DNA of 64,000 nt from Mycobacterium terramassiliense (GTDB taxonomy: Bacteria > Actinomycetota > Actinomycetes > Mycobacteriales > Mycobacteriaceae), in assembly GCF_900157385.1 (NCBI RefSeq), contig NZ_LT717700.1, positions 1,015,818 to 1,079,817 on the forward strand. Reading direction: 5' to 3'. Position numbers and translations under genes: made by a program. Shown piece after piece: positions 10,819 to 20,075 of this stretch (position 1 is the stretch's first letter; every line of letters begins with the position of its first letter). Below the pieces are notes generated by a model that was not told where the DNA came from, made no database searches, and saw only the letters and a list, made by a program, of their open reading frames with translations.

Positions 10819-11313
10819 ATGTCCCTCGCCGTTCCGCCCTATCCACCGCCCCGCTACACCAAGGACGAGCCGGAGGTCAGCGCCTGGCTCAAGCGCGCCG
10901 ACGAGCCGGCCGACTACGAAACCTTCGGGACCCGGTACCACTATTTGGCCAACCAGCGGGCCACCGGCGGCGACTACGGCCTGTACCGCGTCGACATCGC
11001 CCCGGCCGGCGGCGGCCCGCCGGCCCACTTCCACCGGGCCATGTCCGAGGCGTTTTTCGTCCTGTCCGGGACGATGAAGCTCTACGAGGGCAACGAGTGG
11101 GTCGACGGGCATCCCGGCGATTTCCTCTACGTGCCGCCCGGCGGGGTGCACGGCTTCCGCAACGAGGCCGACGAACCGGCGTCGGTCCTGATGCTGTTCG
11201 CCCCCGGGGCGCCGCGGGAGGCCTACTTCGAGGGCTTCGCCGCGCTGGCCGACATGACCGATGACCAACGCCGGGAGTGGTTCATCCGCCACGATAACTA
11301 CTGGGTGCAGTAG
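10819..11313 (+). CDS. Cupin-domain protein
   Basis: 164 residues, one cupin barrel. Motif 1 is visible as GGGPPAHFHRAMSEAFFVLSG (His, His and Glu metal ligands; the usual first-His pattern is kept) and motif 2 as GDFLYVPPGGVHGFRNEAD, which supplies the last His. It is likely a metal-binding cytosolic enzyme or sensor; function is not predictable. It lies 18 bases after the SDR with an AAAGGC-type ribosome site, so the two are co-transcribed. After it, about 240 bases to the next gene carry no feature I can support. Confidence 0.82.
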   Translation: MSLAVPPYPPPRYTKDEPEVSAWLKRADEPADYETFGTRYHYLANQRATGGDYGLYRVDIAPAGGGPPAHFHRAMSEAFFVLSGTMKLYEGNEWVDGHPGDFLYVPPGGVHGFRNEADEPASVLMLFAPGAPREAYFEGFAALADMTDDQRREWFIRHDNYWVQ

Positions 11314-11557
11314 TCGGTTAACGGTGCGCGAACTTTCGGTGCTGCGCACCGATACCCGGCGCGGGTGCGACGTAGTGTGTGGCCGTGCAGGTGAGGTCGA
11401 AGCGCGCGGCGGCATGGTTGCGGATGAAGGTCGAGACGGCGTACAGCGCCCCCGTCAGGACCGCCGAGCGGGTCAAGCGGCCGAGGCGGCCCAGCCTCAG
11501 GCGCGTCCCGACCGCATCCGCCAGAGTCCGCGGGCGCCGGCTCAGGCCCCCGACCAG

Positions 11558-13000
11558 TCACCGGTCGAAGCGGTAGTCGCCGTCGACCAGTTCGCGGGTG
11601 CGTTCGTAGAACCTCCGGCCGCTGTACGGCAACTGCGTGACGACCTTGCCGCTGGGATGCCGGAAGTAGTTGTTGCAGGCGAGCCACACCTTGCCCGCCA
11701 TGGCGGCCTGAATCTCGTCGTTGTAGCGACGCTGCGCGTCCGCGGTGACCTCGATCGTGCGCGCGCCGCGGTCGCCCATCACGTCGAGGATGCGGCGGAC
11801 GAACGTGGTCTGCGCCTCGTGGATGTACAGAATCGAGTTGACGCCGTTGGTGTTTGGGCCGTAGAGCGTGAAGAAGTTCGGATACCCGGCGATCAGCGTG
11901 CCGAGGTAGGCTTCGGCGCCACGGCTCCACTCGTCGCGTAGGTGGCGGCCGCCGGTCCCGTACACGTCGATGCTCGCCAGGTAGTCGGCGGCCTGGAAAC
12001 CGGTGCCGTAGATGACGGTGTCGACGCGGTGTTCGACGCCGTCGGCGGTGCGCACCCCGCGCTCGGTCAGCTCGGCGATCGCGGTCGTTTCCAGGGCCAC
12101 GTTCGGCAACGCGAAAGTGGGATACCACTCGCGCGACATCAACGGCCGCTTGCAGCCGGCGGGATAGTCGGGCGTCAGCTTCGCGCGCAGCTCGGGGTCG
12201 GTCACCTTGCGCCTCAGGTAGCTGCGCGCGAGCTCGGTGGCCTCGCGCGTCTGCGCGGCGTCGACGTCGAAGCTCGACGATTCGTAGGCGTCGAAGGCCT
12301 CGTCGCGCAGCTTGCGCGCCATCTCGGGGTGGCGCTCGAACTCCTCGTGCTGTTCGGGCGTGAACGGGAAGTCGAAGCGCGGGGCGATCCAGATCGGGGT
12401 CCGCTGAAACACCGTGAGGTGCGCGGTCTTTGGTGCGATCGCGGGCACGTACTGGATGGCGCTGGCGCCCGTGCCGATGGACGCGACCCGCTCTCCGGCG
12501 GTCGACTTGCTGTGATCCCAACGCGCCGAATGGAATTGGCGCCCTCGAAATCGATGTGCGCCGCGTATTTCCGGAACGTGCGGCACGTCGAGCATCCCGA
12601 CGGCGCTCACCACGACGTCGAAGTCGTGCTGGGCGCCGTCGCCGGTGGTCAGCGTCCACCGCCGCCGCTCGTCCGACCACCGCACCGTGGCGATCGCGGT
12701 GTGGGGCCGCAGGTGCGGACCCAGCCCGTGGTCGGCGGCGACCTTTTCCAGATACGCCAGGATCTCGGGCTGGTTCGCGTAGGTCTTGCTCCACCGCGGA
12801 TTGGGCGCAAACGAAAACGAGTACAGGTGCGACGGCACGTCGCAGGCCGCGCCCGGGAAGGTGTTGTGCCGCCAGGTCCCGCCGAACCCGTCCGCGCGGT
12901 CGAAGATGGTGAAGTCGTAGCCGCCCTGCGCCAGCTGGATGCCCATCGCGATGCCCCCGGCACCGGCGCCGATGATCCCTACCGTCGTTTTTCGGGGCAT
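11558..13000 (-). CDS. Flavin-binding monooxygenase, Baeyer-Villiger type
   Basis: 480 residues. The FAD-binding GAGAGGIAMG follows MPRKTTVGII at the N-terminus. The segment FGGTWRHNTFPGAACDVPSHLYSFSF is typical of class B monooxygenases. The fingerprint FRGRQFHSARW (FxGxxxHxxxW) is present near residue 155, and the NADPH-binding GTGASAIQ follows. It uses NADPH and oxygen to insert oxygen into ketones or oxidise heteroatoms; EthA-like enzymes that activate thioamide drugs belong to the same superfamily. The ATG overlaps the stop of the upstream VOC gene (ATGA), so the two are translationally coupled. It is not in the M. tuberculosis order I recall for this locus. Confidence 0.88.
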   Translation of the reverse strand: MPRKTTVGIIGAGAGGIAMGIQLAQGGYDFTIFDRADGFGGTWRHNTFPGAACDVPSHLYSFSFAPNPRWSKTYANQPEILAYLEKVAADHGLGPHLRPHTAIATVRWSDERRRWTLTTGDGAQHDFDVVVSAVGMLDVPHVPEIRGAHRFRGRQFHSARWDHSKSTAGERVASIGTGASAIQYVPAIAPKTAHLTVFQRTPIWIAPRFDFPFTPEQHEEFERHPEMARKLRDEAFDAYESSSFDVDAAQTREATELARSYLRRKVTDPELRAKLTPDYPAGCKRPLMSREWYPTFALPNVALETTAIAELTERGVRTADGVEHRVDTVIYGTGFQAADYLASIDVYGTGGRHLRDEWSRGAEAYLGTLIAGYPNFFTLYGPNTNGVNSILYIHEAQTTFVRRILDVMGDRGARTIEVTADAQRRYNDEIQAAMAGKVWLACNNYFRHPSGKVVTQLPYSGRRFYERTRELVDGDYRFDR

Positions 13001-13479
13001 CACGCCCCGAACTGCGCGAAGTACGGTCGCTCGGGCCGGCTCTTCTCCACGAGGATGAACACCACGCCCCACGGATCGACGAACCAGGTGGTGCGGACCC
13101 GTGCGACGTCCGCGATCCCGCTGACCAAGAACCGCACTCCCTTGCTCTCCAGTTCGGCGCGGGTGGCGTCGAGGTCCTCACAGATCAGCCCGACGTGCGA
13201 CAGCCCGTGATCGGTCAGGGCCCGCTCGGCGTCGCCGCTGCCGTCGACGTTGAGGTATTCGATCACCTCGAGCACCCGGTCACCGTCGTCACCGAAGCCG
13301 ACGATGGCCGCCTTCATGCTCGGGTCGGACACCAGCTCGCCCATGTCCTCGCGAATGGCATTACCGCTCATGACGTAGGGCGGCGAGAGCACACGCAGGC
13401 CCAATACGTCGCGGTAGAACGCCACCGCCGCCTCGCAATCCGGAACGCACACCCCGGCGTGGGCCAACCCGGTAATCAC
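13000..13479 (-). CDS. VOC-family protein (methylmalonyl-CoA epimerase/glyoxalase-like)
   Basis: 159 residues from a GTG with AAGG about 12 bases upstream. It reads VITGLAHAGVCVPDCEAAVA, then FYRDVLGLRVLSPP, and ends with FVDPWGVVFILVEKS. Metal ligands are probably the His of LAHAGV, the His of LSHVGLICED and the Glu of FILVEKS. The long insert with VLEVIEYLN resembles dioxygenase-like relatives. It overlaps the monooxygenase start by one base, suggesting that the two act on the same catabolic intermediate. It is divergent from moeA2 across 53 bases. Confidence 0.8.
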   Translation of the reverse strand: MITGLAHAGVCVPDCEAAVAFYRDVLGLRVLSPPYVMSGNAIREDMGELVSDPSMKAAIVGFGDDGDRVLEVIEYLNVDGSGDAERALTDHGLSHVGLICEDLDATRAELESKGVRFLVSGIADVARVRTTWFVDPWGVVFILVEKSRPERPYFAQFGA

Positions 13480-13532
13480 GTTCTCAACCTTACGTCCGCG
13501 ATGCGCCGATCGGGGAGGCCGATAATGGCCGG

Positions 13533-14747
13533 GTGCGGTCAGTCGAAGAGCATCAGCGAGTCGTAGCGGAGATGATCCGCGCCCGCCCGTCGGTCGCGGT
13601 TGCGCTGGCACAGGCCCAGGGTTTGGTGTTGGCCGACGACGTGGTCGCCCGGTTGGCGCTGCCGGTCTTCGACAACTCCGCGATGGACGGCTACGCGGTG
13701 CGCGCCGAGGACGTTGCGGACGCCACCCCGGAACGCCCGGTGGTGTTGGAAGTCGCCGAGGACATCCCGGCCGGGCGCACCGACGAGCTGACGCTGCAAC
13801 CGAACACCGCGCACCGGATCATGACGGGCGCGCCGGTGCCGGCCGGGACGACGGCCGTCGTGCCGGTCGAGGACACCGACGGCGGCGCGGAATCGGTGGC
13901 GATCCACCGGCCGCGCCCGGTCGGCGCGCACATCCGCCGGGCGGGCGAGGACGTCGCCCCGGGCACCACCGTGCTGCGCAAGGGTCAGGTGGTGACTCCG
14001 GCGGTGCTCGGGCTGGCGGCGGCGCTGGGAATGCCGGAACTGCCGGTGATTCCGCGCCAACGGGTGTTGGTGATGTCCACCGGTTCGGAGCTGGTGTCGC
14101 CGGGGGAGCCGCTGCTGCCCGGGCAGATCTACGAGTCCAACTCGATCATGCTGGCCGGCGCCGTCCGTGACGCCGGCGCCGAGGTGGTCGCCGTCGCGAC
14201 CGCCGAGGACGATGTCGCGCAGTTCAGTTCGATCCTCGACCGCTACGCCGCCGACGCCGACCTGATCATCACCAGCGGCGGCGTCAGCGCAGGCGCCTAC
14301 GAGGTCGTCAAGGACGCGTTCGGCCGCGACGGGGACCAGGGGGTGGAGTTCGTCAAGGTGGCGATGCAGCCCGGGATGCCGCAAGGCATCGGGCGGGTGG
14401 CCGGCGCGACGATCGTCACCCTGCCCGGCAATCCGGTCAGCGCGCTGGTGTCCTTCGAGGTCTTCATCCGCCCCGCGCTGCGCCGGGCGATGGGCCTGCC
14501 GGATCCGGAGCGACCGCACCGCCCGGCGGTGCTCGCCGAATCGCTGACATCGCCGCGCGGCAAGCGCCAGTTCCGGCGCGCCCTCCTGAACCGCTCCAAA
14601 GACGGGGTCGGCACCGTCACCAGCTACGGCCCGCCGGCGTCCCACCACTTGCGGTGGCTGGCGTCGGCCAACGGGCTGCTGGACATCCCCGAAGACGTCG
14701 TCGAGGTGTCCGAAGGAACCGAGCTGCAGGTCTGGGACCTGAGCTGA
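13533..14747 (+). CDS. moeA2: Molybdopterin molybdenumtransferase MoeA2
   Basis: 404 residues, the family length, from a GTG start. The N-terminal domain contains LPVFDNSAMDGYAVRAEDV. The central MoCF-type domain carries VLVMSTGSELVSPGEPLLPGQ and the ITSGGVSAGAYEVVKDAF motif, with GNPVSALVSFEVFIRPALR after it. MoeA inserts molybdate into adenylylated molybdopterin to finish molybdenum cofactor. Synteny with the SDR above and psd below matches Rv0438c, so moeA2 rather than moeA1. No other molybdenum cofactor gene lies in the window. Confidence 0.92.
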   Translation: MRSVEEHQRVVAEMIRARPSVAVALAQAQGLVLADDVVARLALPVFDNSAMDGYAVRAEDVADATPERPVVLEVAEDIPAGRTDELTLQPNTAHRIMTGAPVPAGTTAVVPVEDTDGGAESVAIHRPRPVGAHIRRAGEDVAPGTTVLRKGQVVTPAVLGLAAALGMPELPVIPRQRVLVMSTGSELVSPGEPLLPGQIYESNSIMLAGAVRDAGAEVVAVATAEDDVAQFSSILDRYAADADLIITSGGVSAGAYEVVKDAFGRDGDQGVEFVKVAMQPGMPQGIGRVAGATIVTLPGNPVSALVSFEVFIRPALRRAMGLPDPERPHRPAVLAESLTSPRGKRQFRRALLNRSKDGVGTVTSYGPPASHHLRWLASANGLLDIPEDVVEVSEGTELQVWDLS

Positions 14748-14856
14748 GGCTGGTCGAAGGCGCGGCCGCAGCGGATCGCGATGCCGGCGGCGGCGACCAT
14801 CACCCGCGTCCGCGGCGGCGTACCCGGCCGCCCTCGAGGCTCCGTAAGATGGCCGC

Positions 14857-15579
14857 GTGGCAAGACGCCCCCGCACCGTGGGCCCCACCGCCGAGGACCC
14901 GGCCTTCAGCCCGCAACACGCCCTCGAGTTGGTGCGCTCCGCCGTTCCACCCGTTCACCCGGCCGGCCGACCGTTCGTCGCCGCCGGCCTGGCGACCGCC
15001 CTTGTCGGACGCAACCACCGATGGGTGCGACGGGCGGGCCTGCTGGCCGCCGCCGCCTGCGCGGGGTTCTTCCGGCACCCCAAGCGGGTGCCGCCCACCC
15101 GGCCGGGCGCGATCGTGGCGCCCGCCGACGGCGAGATCTGCGTGATCGACTCGGCGGCCCCGCCCGCCGAGTTGAGCATGGGCGACACCCCGCTGCCGCG
15201 GGTCAGCATCTTCCTGTCGCTGCTGGACGCCCACGTGCAGCGGGCCCCGGTGAGCGGCGCGGTGATCGCGGTGCAGCACCGGCCGGGCCGGTTCGGGTCG
15301 GCCGACCTGGCCGCGGCCAGCACCGAGAACGAACGCACCAGCCTGCGGATCCGGACCGACACCGGCGCCGACGTCGTGGCCGTGCAGATCGCGGGACTGC
15401 TGGCGCGCCGCATCGTCTGCGACGCCCACGTCGGGGACAAGCTGACGGTCGGTGAAACCTACGGCCTGATCCGGTTCGGCTCGCGGCTGGACACCTACCT
15501 GCCGCCCGGGACGGAACCGCTGGTCAAGGTCGGCCAGCGCGCCGTCGGCGGCGAGACCGTGTTGGCCGAGCTGCCATGA
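14857..15579 (+). CDS. psd: Phosphatidylserine decarboxylase
   Basis: 240 residues. It converts phosphatidylserine to phosphatidylethanolamine at the membrane. The C-terminal [11 protein letters not shown] holds the self-cleavage site, with Gly208-Ser209 as the bond that would break to leave the pyruvoyl group on the alpha chain. VAPADGEI and [12 protein letters not shown] are the conserved substrate-site segments. The N-terminal extension (about 35 residues) precedes a short hydrophobic region. The GTG start at 14857 follows 109 bases without a gene. The next gene, pssA, makes its substrate and overlaps its stop as ATGA, so the pathway is encoded as a coupled unit in reverse order of the reactions. 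Confidence 0.95.
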   Translation: MARRPRTVGPTAEDPAFSPQHALELVRSAVPPVHPAGRPFVAAGLATALVGRNHRWVRRAGLLAAAACAGFFRHPKRVPPTRPGAIVAPADGEICVIDSAAPPAELSMGDTPLPRVSIFLSLLDAHVQRAPVSGAVIAVQHRPGRFGSADLAAASTENERTSLRIRTDTGADVVAVQIAGLLARRIVCDAHVGDKLTVGETYGLIRFGSRLDTYLPPGTEPLVKVGQRAVGGETVLAELP

Positions 15580-16439
15580 CCGACAAGCCCCGCGGCAGGC
15601 GCACGGTGAACCTGCAGATCCTGCCCAGCGCGATGACGGTGCTGTCCATCTGCGCCGGGCTGACCTCCATCCGGTTTGCCCTTCTGCACCAGCCGGTGCC
15701 CGCGATGGCCCTGATCGTCGCCGCCGCCATCCTGGACGGGCTCGACGGCCGGGTGGCCCGCATGCTCGACGCCCAGTCGCGGATGGGCGCGGAGATCGAC
15801 TCGCTGGCCGACGCGGTGAATTTCGGGGTGACGCCCGCGCTGGTGCTCTACGTGTCGATGCTGTCGCGGTGGCCGATCGGCTGGGTGGTGGTGCTGCTGT
15901 ATGCGGTGTGCGTCGTGTTGCGGCTGGCGCGCTACAACGCGCTGGCCGACGACGGTACACAGCCGGCCCATGCGCACGAATTCTTCGTCGGGATGCCGGC
16001 GCCCGCGGGCGCGGTCTCGATGATCGGCCTGATGGGGCTCAAGCTGCAGTTCGGTGAGGGCTGGTGGACCTCGGTGTGGTTCCTGTGCATCTGGGTGACC
16101 GGGACGTCGATGCTGATGGTCAGCGGGATCCCCATGAAAAAGATGCACGCCGTGCGGGTGCCGCCGAACTACGCCACCGCGGTGCTGCTGGTGCTGGTGG
16201 TCTTCGCCGCCGCCGCGGTGTTGCAACCCTTCATCACGATCTGGGTGATCATCATCGCCTACCTGTGCCACGTCCCGTTCGCCGTCCGCAACAAGCGCTG
16301 GCTGGACAGGCATCCGGAGGTGTGGGGCGACCAGCCCAAGCAGCAGCGCGCCGTGCGGCGCGCAAACCGCCGGGCGCAGCCGAGGGGCCGGTCGATGACG
16401 CGGTTGGGGCTGCGGAAGCCGAGCGGGCGCCTGCGATGA
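15576..16439 (+). CDS. pssA: CDP-diacylglycerol--serine O-phosphatidyltransferase
   Basis: 287 residues of a polytopic membrane enzyme. The CDP-alcohol phosphotransferase signature is complete: [20 protein letters not shown] followed by LADA, matching DGxxAR-x8-GxxxDxxxD, near residues 51-73. About six hydrophobic segments follow, then a basic C-terminal tail ([16 protein letters not shown]). It makes phosphatidylserine from CDP-diacylglycerol and serine, the substrate for psd immediately upstream. The start overlaps the psd stop and its own stop overlaps the AAA ATPase start, so the three are probably one operon. Confidence 0.95.
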   Translation: MTDKPRGRRTVNLQILPSAMTVLSICAGLTSIRFALLHQPVPAMALIVAAAILDGLDGRVARMLDAQSRMGAEIDSLADAVNFGVTPALVLYVSMLSRWPIGWVVVLLYAVCVVLRLARYNALADDGTQPAHAHEFFVGMPAPAGAVSMIGLMGLKLQFGEGWWTSVWFLCIWVTGTSMLMVSGIPMKKMHAVRVPPNYATAVLLVLVVFAAAAVLQPFITIWVIIIAYLCHVPFAVRNKRWLDRHPEVWGDQPKQQRAVRRANRRAQPRGRSMTRLGLRKPSGRLR

Positions 16440-18610
16440 TCCCGGCCTCCGGCGAGGGCCGTCAGCTCACCCTCACCGCGCGGCTGAACACCTCCGCCGT
16501 CGACTCGCGCCGCGGCGTCGTCCGGCTGCATCCGAATGCCGTTGCCGCCCTTGGCATCCGGGAATGGGACGCGGTGTCGCTCACCGGATCGCGGACGACG
16601 GCGGCGGTCGTCGGCCTGGCCGGCCCGGACACGCCGGTCGGCATCGTGCTGCTCGATGACGTGACGCTGTCCAACGCCGGGCTGCGGGAGGGCACCGCGG
16701 TGATCGTCGGCGCGGTCGTCGTCTACGGTGCGCGCTCGGTGACGCTGTCCGGCTCGTCGATGGCCGTCAACTCCATCACGCCGGTCACGCTGCGCCAGGC
16801 GCTGCTGGGCAAGGTGATGACCGTCGGCGACGCCGTGTCGCTGCTGCCCCGCGATCTGGGGCCGGGGACCTCGACGTCGGCCGCCACCCGAGCGCTGGCC
16901 GCCTCGGTCGGGATCAGCTGGACCTCGGAGCTGTTGACCGTCACCGGCGCCGATCCCGAGGGCCCGGTCAGCGTGCAGCCGAACTCGTTGGTCAGCTGGG
17001 GAACCGGGGCCCCGGCCGGGATTCCCGGATCGCACCAACAACTGAGCACCGGCACCCCGGAGATCCTCATCGAGGAACTCAAGGGCTCGCAGCCGCAGGC
17101 CGCCAAACTCGCCGAATGGCTCAAGCTCTCGCTCGACGAACCGCACCTGCTCAAGAGCCTGGGCGCCGGCACCAACCTCGGGGTGCTGGTGTCGGGCCCG
17201 GCCGGCGTCGGCAAGGTGACGCTGGTGCGCGCGGTGTCCGACGGGCGCAGGCTGATCGAGCTCGACGGGCCCGAGGTGGGCGCGCTGGCCGCCGACGATC
17301 GGCTGAAAGCGGTTGCCGCGGCGGTGCACAAGGTTCGCGACGGCGGCGGGGTGCTGCTGATCGCCGACGTCGACGCGCTGTTGCCCGCCACCGCCGAGCC
17401 GGTGGCCGCCCTGATCCTGGGCGAGCTGCGCACCGCGGTCGCCACCGGTGGCGTCGCGCTGATCGCCACCTCGGCACAGCCGGACCAGCTCGACGCAAGG
17501 ATGCGCGCGCCCGACCTGTGCGACCGCGAGCTGGGCCTGGCGCTGCCCGACGGCGGCACCCGCAAGGCGCTGCTGGAGGCGCTGCTCAAGCCGGTGCCCA
17601 CCGGCGATCTGCAGCTCGACGAGATCGCAGCGCGCACACCGGGTTTCGTCGTCGCCGACCTCGCCGCCCTGGTGCGCGAGGCCGCGCTGCGGGCAGCGTC
17701 GCGGGCCAGCGCCGACGGCCAACCGCCCAAGCTGAGCCAGGACGACCTCGTCGGCGCGCTGACCGTCATCCGGCCGCTGTCCCGTTCGGCCAGTGCGGAA
17801 TTGACCGTCGGGAACGTCACGCTCGCCGACGTGGGCGACATGGCCGAGGCCAGGCAGGCGCTGACCGAAGCGGTGCTGTGGCCGCTGCAGCATCCCGACA
17901 CGTTCGCCCGGCTGGGCGTCGACCCGCCGCGGGGGGTGCTGCTGTACGGCCCGCCCGGGTGCGGCAAGACGTTCGTGGTCCGCGCCCTGGCCAGCACCGG
18001 CCAACTGTCCGTGCACGCCGTCAAGGGCTCCGAGCTGATGGACAAGTGGGTGGGCAGCTCGGAAAAGGCGGTGCGCGAACTGTTTCGGCGGGCCCGGGAC
18101 TCGGCGCCGTCGCTGGTTTTCCTCGACGAGGTGGACGCGCTGGCGCCCCGGCGGGGGCAAAGCTTCGACTCCGGTGTGACCGACCGGGTGGTGGCCGCGC
18201 TGCTGACCGAGCTGGACGGGATCGACCCGCTGCGCGATGTCGTGGTACTGGGCGCCACCAACCGGCCCGACCTGATCGACCCCGCCCTGCTGCGGCCCGG
18301 CCGGCTGGAGCGGCTCGTGTTCGTCGAGCCGCCCGACGCCGCGGCCCGCGGCGAAATCCTGCGCACCGCAGGCAAATCCATTCCACTGAGCGACGACGTC
18401 GACCTCGACGAGGTGGCCGCCGGCCTCGACGGCTACAGCGCCGCCGACTGCGTGGCCCTGCTGCGGGAGGCCGCCCTGGGCGCCATGCGGCGATCCATCG
18501 ACGCCTCCCACGTGACGGCCGCCGACCTCGCGGCGGCCCGCAAGACCGTGCGCCCGTCGCTGGATCCCGCGCAGGTGGACGCGTTACGCGCGTTCGCGAA
18601 AACTCTCTAA
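16436..18610 (+). CDS. CDC48/p97-like double AAA+ ATPase (Rv0435c family)
   Basis: 724 residues; the M. tuberculosis homologue has 728. An N-terminal double-psi-barrel-like domain (about 1-190) is followed by D1 with a degenerate Walker A, GPAGVGKVT (usual GKT/S at the end), and Walker B LLIADVDAL. D2 has the perfect GPPGCGKTF, LVFLDEVDAL and the arginine-finger region NRPDLIDPALLRPGRLER. D2 is probably the active motor while D1 binds nucleotide weakly. Such proteins unfold or extract substrates. Its ATG overlaps the pssA stop, which hints at work at the membrane. The 3' end overlaps the convergent TetR gene by 27 bases. Confidence 0.92.
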   Translation: MIPASGEGRQLTLTARLNTSAVDSRRGVVRLHPNAVAALGIREWDAVSLTGSRTTAAVVGLAGPDTPVGIVLLDDVTLSNAGLREGTAVIVGAVVVYGARSVTLSGSSMAVNSITPVTLRQALLGKVMTVGDAVSLLPRDLGPGTSTSAATRALAASVGISWTSELLTVTGADPEGPVSVQPNSLVSWGTGAPAGIPGSHQQLSTGTPEILIEELKGSQPQAAKLAEWLKLSLDEPHLLKSLGAGTNLGVLVSGPAGVGKVTLVRAVSDGRRLIELDGPEVGALAADDRLKAVAAAVHKVRDGGGVLLIADVDALLPATAEPVAALILGELRTAVATGGVALIATSAQPDQLDARMRAPDLCDRELGLALPDGGTRKALLEALLKPVPTGDLQLDEIAARTPGFVVADLAALVREAALRAASRASADGQPPKLSQDDLVGALTVIRPLSRSASAELTVGNVTLADVGDMAEARQALTEAVLWPLQHPDTFARLGVDPPRGVLLYGPPGCGKTFVVRALASTGQLSVHAVKGSELMDKWVGSSEKAVRELFRRARDSAPSLVFLDEVDALAPRRGQSFDSGVTDRVVAALLTELDGIDPLRDVVVLGATNRPDLIDPALLRPGRLERLVFVEPPDAAARGEILRTAGKSIPLSDDVDLDEVAAGLDGYSAADCVALLREAALGAMRRSIDASHVTAADLAAARKTVRPSLDPAQVDALRAFAKTL

Positions 18611-19180
18611 CACTGCCCGAACCGACGCCGCGACGTCGGCCTCCAGCCATTTCGGCATCGGCTCGTCGTGCGCATGGCGCCGCACCACCGCATACGGCAG
18701 ATCGGCGACCGCCCGCGCGACGGCATCGACCGATCGTCTGTCCCCGCGCCCGTACAGCTGCCGCGCCAGGGCCGCGACGCGCGCGCTCAGCGGCGCGTTC
18801 ATGGCGGCGAGCGTCTCCCGGAACGCCGCGTCCGGCTCGCCGTCGAGCAGGTCGCCCGGTCGGATCGTCAGCAACAGCCGGGCATCGTCGGGAAGGTCGC
18901 GCGCGAAACCGATGCCCGCCACGGCCATCGCCACCGCGGTGTCGGCGGGGGTAGCGCCGTCGGCGGCCAGCGCCCGCGCCTGAAAGCGTTCCAGTGCCCG
19001 CAGCCACGCCGCCGTCAGGATGCCGTCGCGATTGCCGAACCGGTGATACAGCGTGCCCGCGGGCGCGCCGCTCGCCTTGGAGATCGCCGCGACGCTCGCG
19101 GCGCGCGGCCCGCCGTCGAGCACGAGCGCGCGGGCTGCGTCGAGGATCACATCGGTTTCGTGCTTCCGCGGTGGCGCCAT
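18584..19180 (-). CDS. TetR-family transcriptional regulator
   Basis: 198 residues. The helix-turn-helix lies at residues about 8-55: TDVILDAARALVLDGG, then SVAAISKASGAPAGTLYHRFGNRDG. The C-terminal part (DDARLLLTIRPGDLLDG) is a ligand domain typical of many actinobacterial TetRs. It starts only 21 bases from the divergent DUF2867 gene, so both promoters must overlap and the regulator almost certainly controls both. It marks the edge of an accessory block inserted between the Rv0435c and Rv0434 homologues. Confidence 0.88.
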   Translation of the reverse strand: MAPPRKHETDVILDAARALVLDGGPRAASVAAISKASGAPAGTLYHRFGNRDGILTAAWLRALERFQARALAADGATPADTAVAMAVAGIGFARDLPDDARLLLTIRPGDLLDGEPDAAFRETLAAMNAPLSARVAALARQLYGRGDRRSVDAVARAVADLPYAVVRRHAHDEPMPKWLEADVAASVRAVLESFRERA

Positions 19181-19189
19181 GATCTAGTA

Positions 19190-19209
19190 CATTCCTTCTA
19201 TATGGAACG
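19190..19209. promoter_or_regulatory. Putative TetR operator
   Basis: CATTCC and GGAACG form an inverted repeat with one mismatch across an eight-base spacer, in the 21-bp gap between the TetR and DUF2867 starts. The right arm runs into the ATG (19202) of the DUF2867 gene, so binding would block its initiation directly. Confidence 0.45.
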
Positions 19210-19978
19210 ATTACCCTATATCGATGAGCATGCCATAACCGTCGACGCGAATCGCGAAGACACGTGGTCGGCGCTGCTGCGGGTGATGTGCCGCGACCCG
19301 CACGACCCCTCGACCGTCCCGGCCGGGTTCGTGTTGGACGAGGCGACCGCTCCCGAGCGGTTCGCGCTGAAGGGCCGCCACCCGTTCGCGATCTATCGCT
19401 GGGTGTTCGAGGTGGAGGCCGAGTCGGCGCGCCGCACCCGGCTGCGCGCGCTGACGTGGGCGGCGTTCCCCGGCCTCCACGGCAAGGCCTATCGCGCCCT
19501 CGTCATCGGCACCGGCGGTCACCGCGTCGCGGTGCGGTGGACGCTGCAGCGCATCGCGGTGGCGGCGACCGGAGCCGATTACACCGACGTCTTCGAAGCG
19601 CCGATGGCTCAGGGTGATTCGCGCACCGCCGAGCAAGCCTTCCGCGACGCCGTGGGCGATCGGCCGGCCGCGGGCGGGAGGTGGGTGCTCTGGATTCACC
19701 GCCACGTCCTGAGGCTTCGGCTGGGCCCGTATTCCTCGCCCCAGCACATCATCGGTTGGCCGATCACGCGCTCGGATCGCGACGAGGTCGTGCTGACGAC
19801 GGGCGGTCCGCTGCTGCGCGGCGAGCTGACGCTGCGCCGCCGGGACGGCCGGGCCACGCTCACCACCCGCGTGCGCTACGGCCACAAGATCGCCGCCCGA
19901 ACGGTCTGGGCCGTGATCGGACCGCTGCATCGGGACGTGGCGCCGCAACTGGTGAAACGCATTGCGGCACACGCGTGA
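19202..19978 (+). CDS. DUF2867-like / polyketide-cyclase-fold protein
   Basis: 258 residues beginning MERLPYIDEHAITVDANRE. The N-terminal half (DTWSALLRVMCRDPHD, then FALKGRHPFAIYRWVFEVEAE) looks like the lipid-binding fold of DUF2867/SRPBCC proteins. A second similar half follows from about residue 160 (YSSPQHIIGWPITRSDRDEVVL). No catalytic residues can be assigned. It could bind or carry a hydrophobic compound recognised by the adjacent TetR. There is no room for a normal leader between it and TetR, so it may be leaderless or have a very short untranslated region. Confidence 0.65.
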   Translation: MERLPYIDEHAITVDANREDTWSALLRVMCRDPHDPSTVPAGFVLDEATAPERFALKGRHPFAIYRWVFEVEAESARRTRLRALTWAAFPGLHGKAYRALVIGTGGHRVAVRWTLQRIAVAATGADYTDVFEAPMAQGDSRTAEQAFRDAVGDRPAAGGRWVLWIHRHVLRLRLGPYSSPQHIIGWPITRSDRDEVVLTTGGPLLRGELTLRRRDGRATLTTRVRYGHKIAARTVWAVIGPLHRDVAPQLVKRIAAHA

Positions 19979-20051
19979 ACCGTGTCGCTCGTTCGTTCGT
20001 GACCACGTAGCTGTAACCCGGTCGCCTACCTAACAGCATGGAGAAGAGTCC

Positions 20052-20075
20052 ATGAACGACGAGTCGCCGCGATGA
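20052..20075 (+). CDS. Seven-codon leader peptide upstream of the MFS gene
   Basis: ATG at 20052 opens a frame encoding MNDESPR, whose TGA (20073-20075) overlaps the ATG of the transporter. A strong GGAGAAG lies 5 bases or so upstream of this ATG, while the transporter's ATG lacks a good ribosome site. Translation of the leader could therefore deliver ribosomes to the transporter by termination-reinitiation. It could also be chance. Confidence 0.4.
   Translation: MNDESPR

Noticed and set aside
11314..11557. Small plus-strand frames after the cupin gene
   Set aside because: Arg-rich with no ribosome site or motif; probably chance in a GC-rich gap.
16259..18511. 750-residue minus-strand frame
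   Set aside because: Antisense to the AAA ATPase; composition typical of shadow frames.
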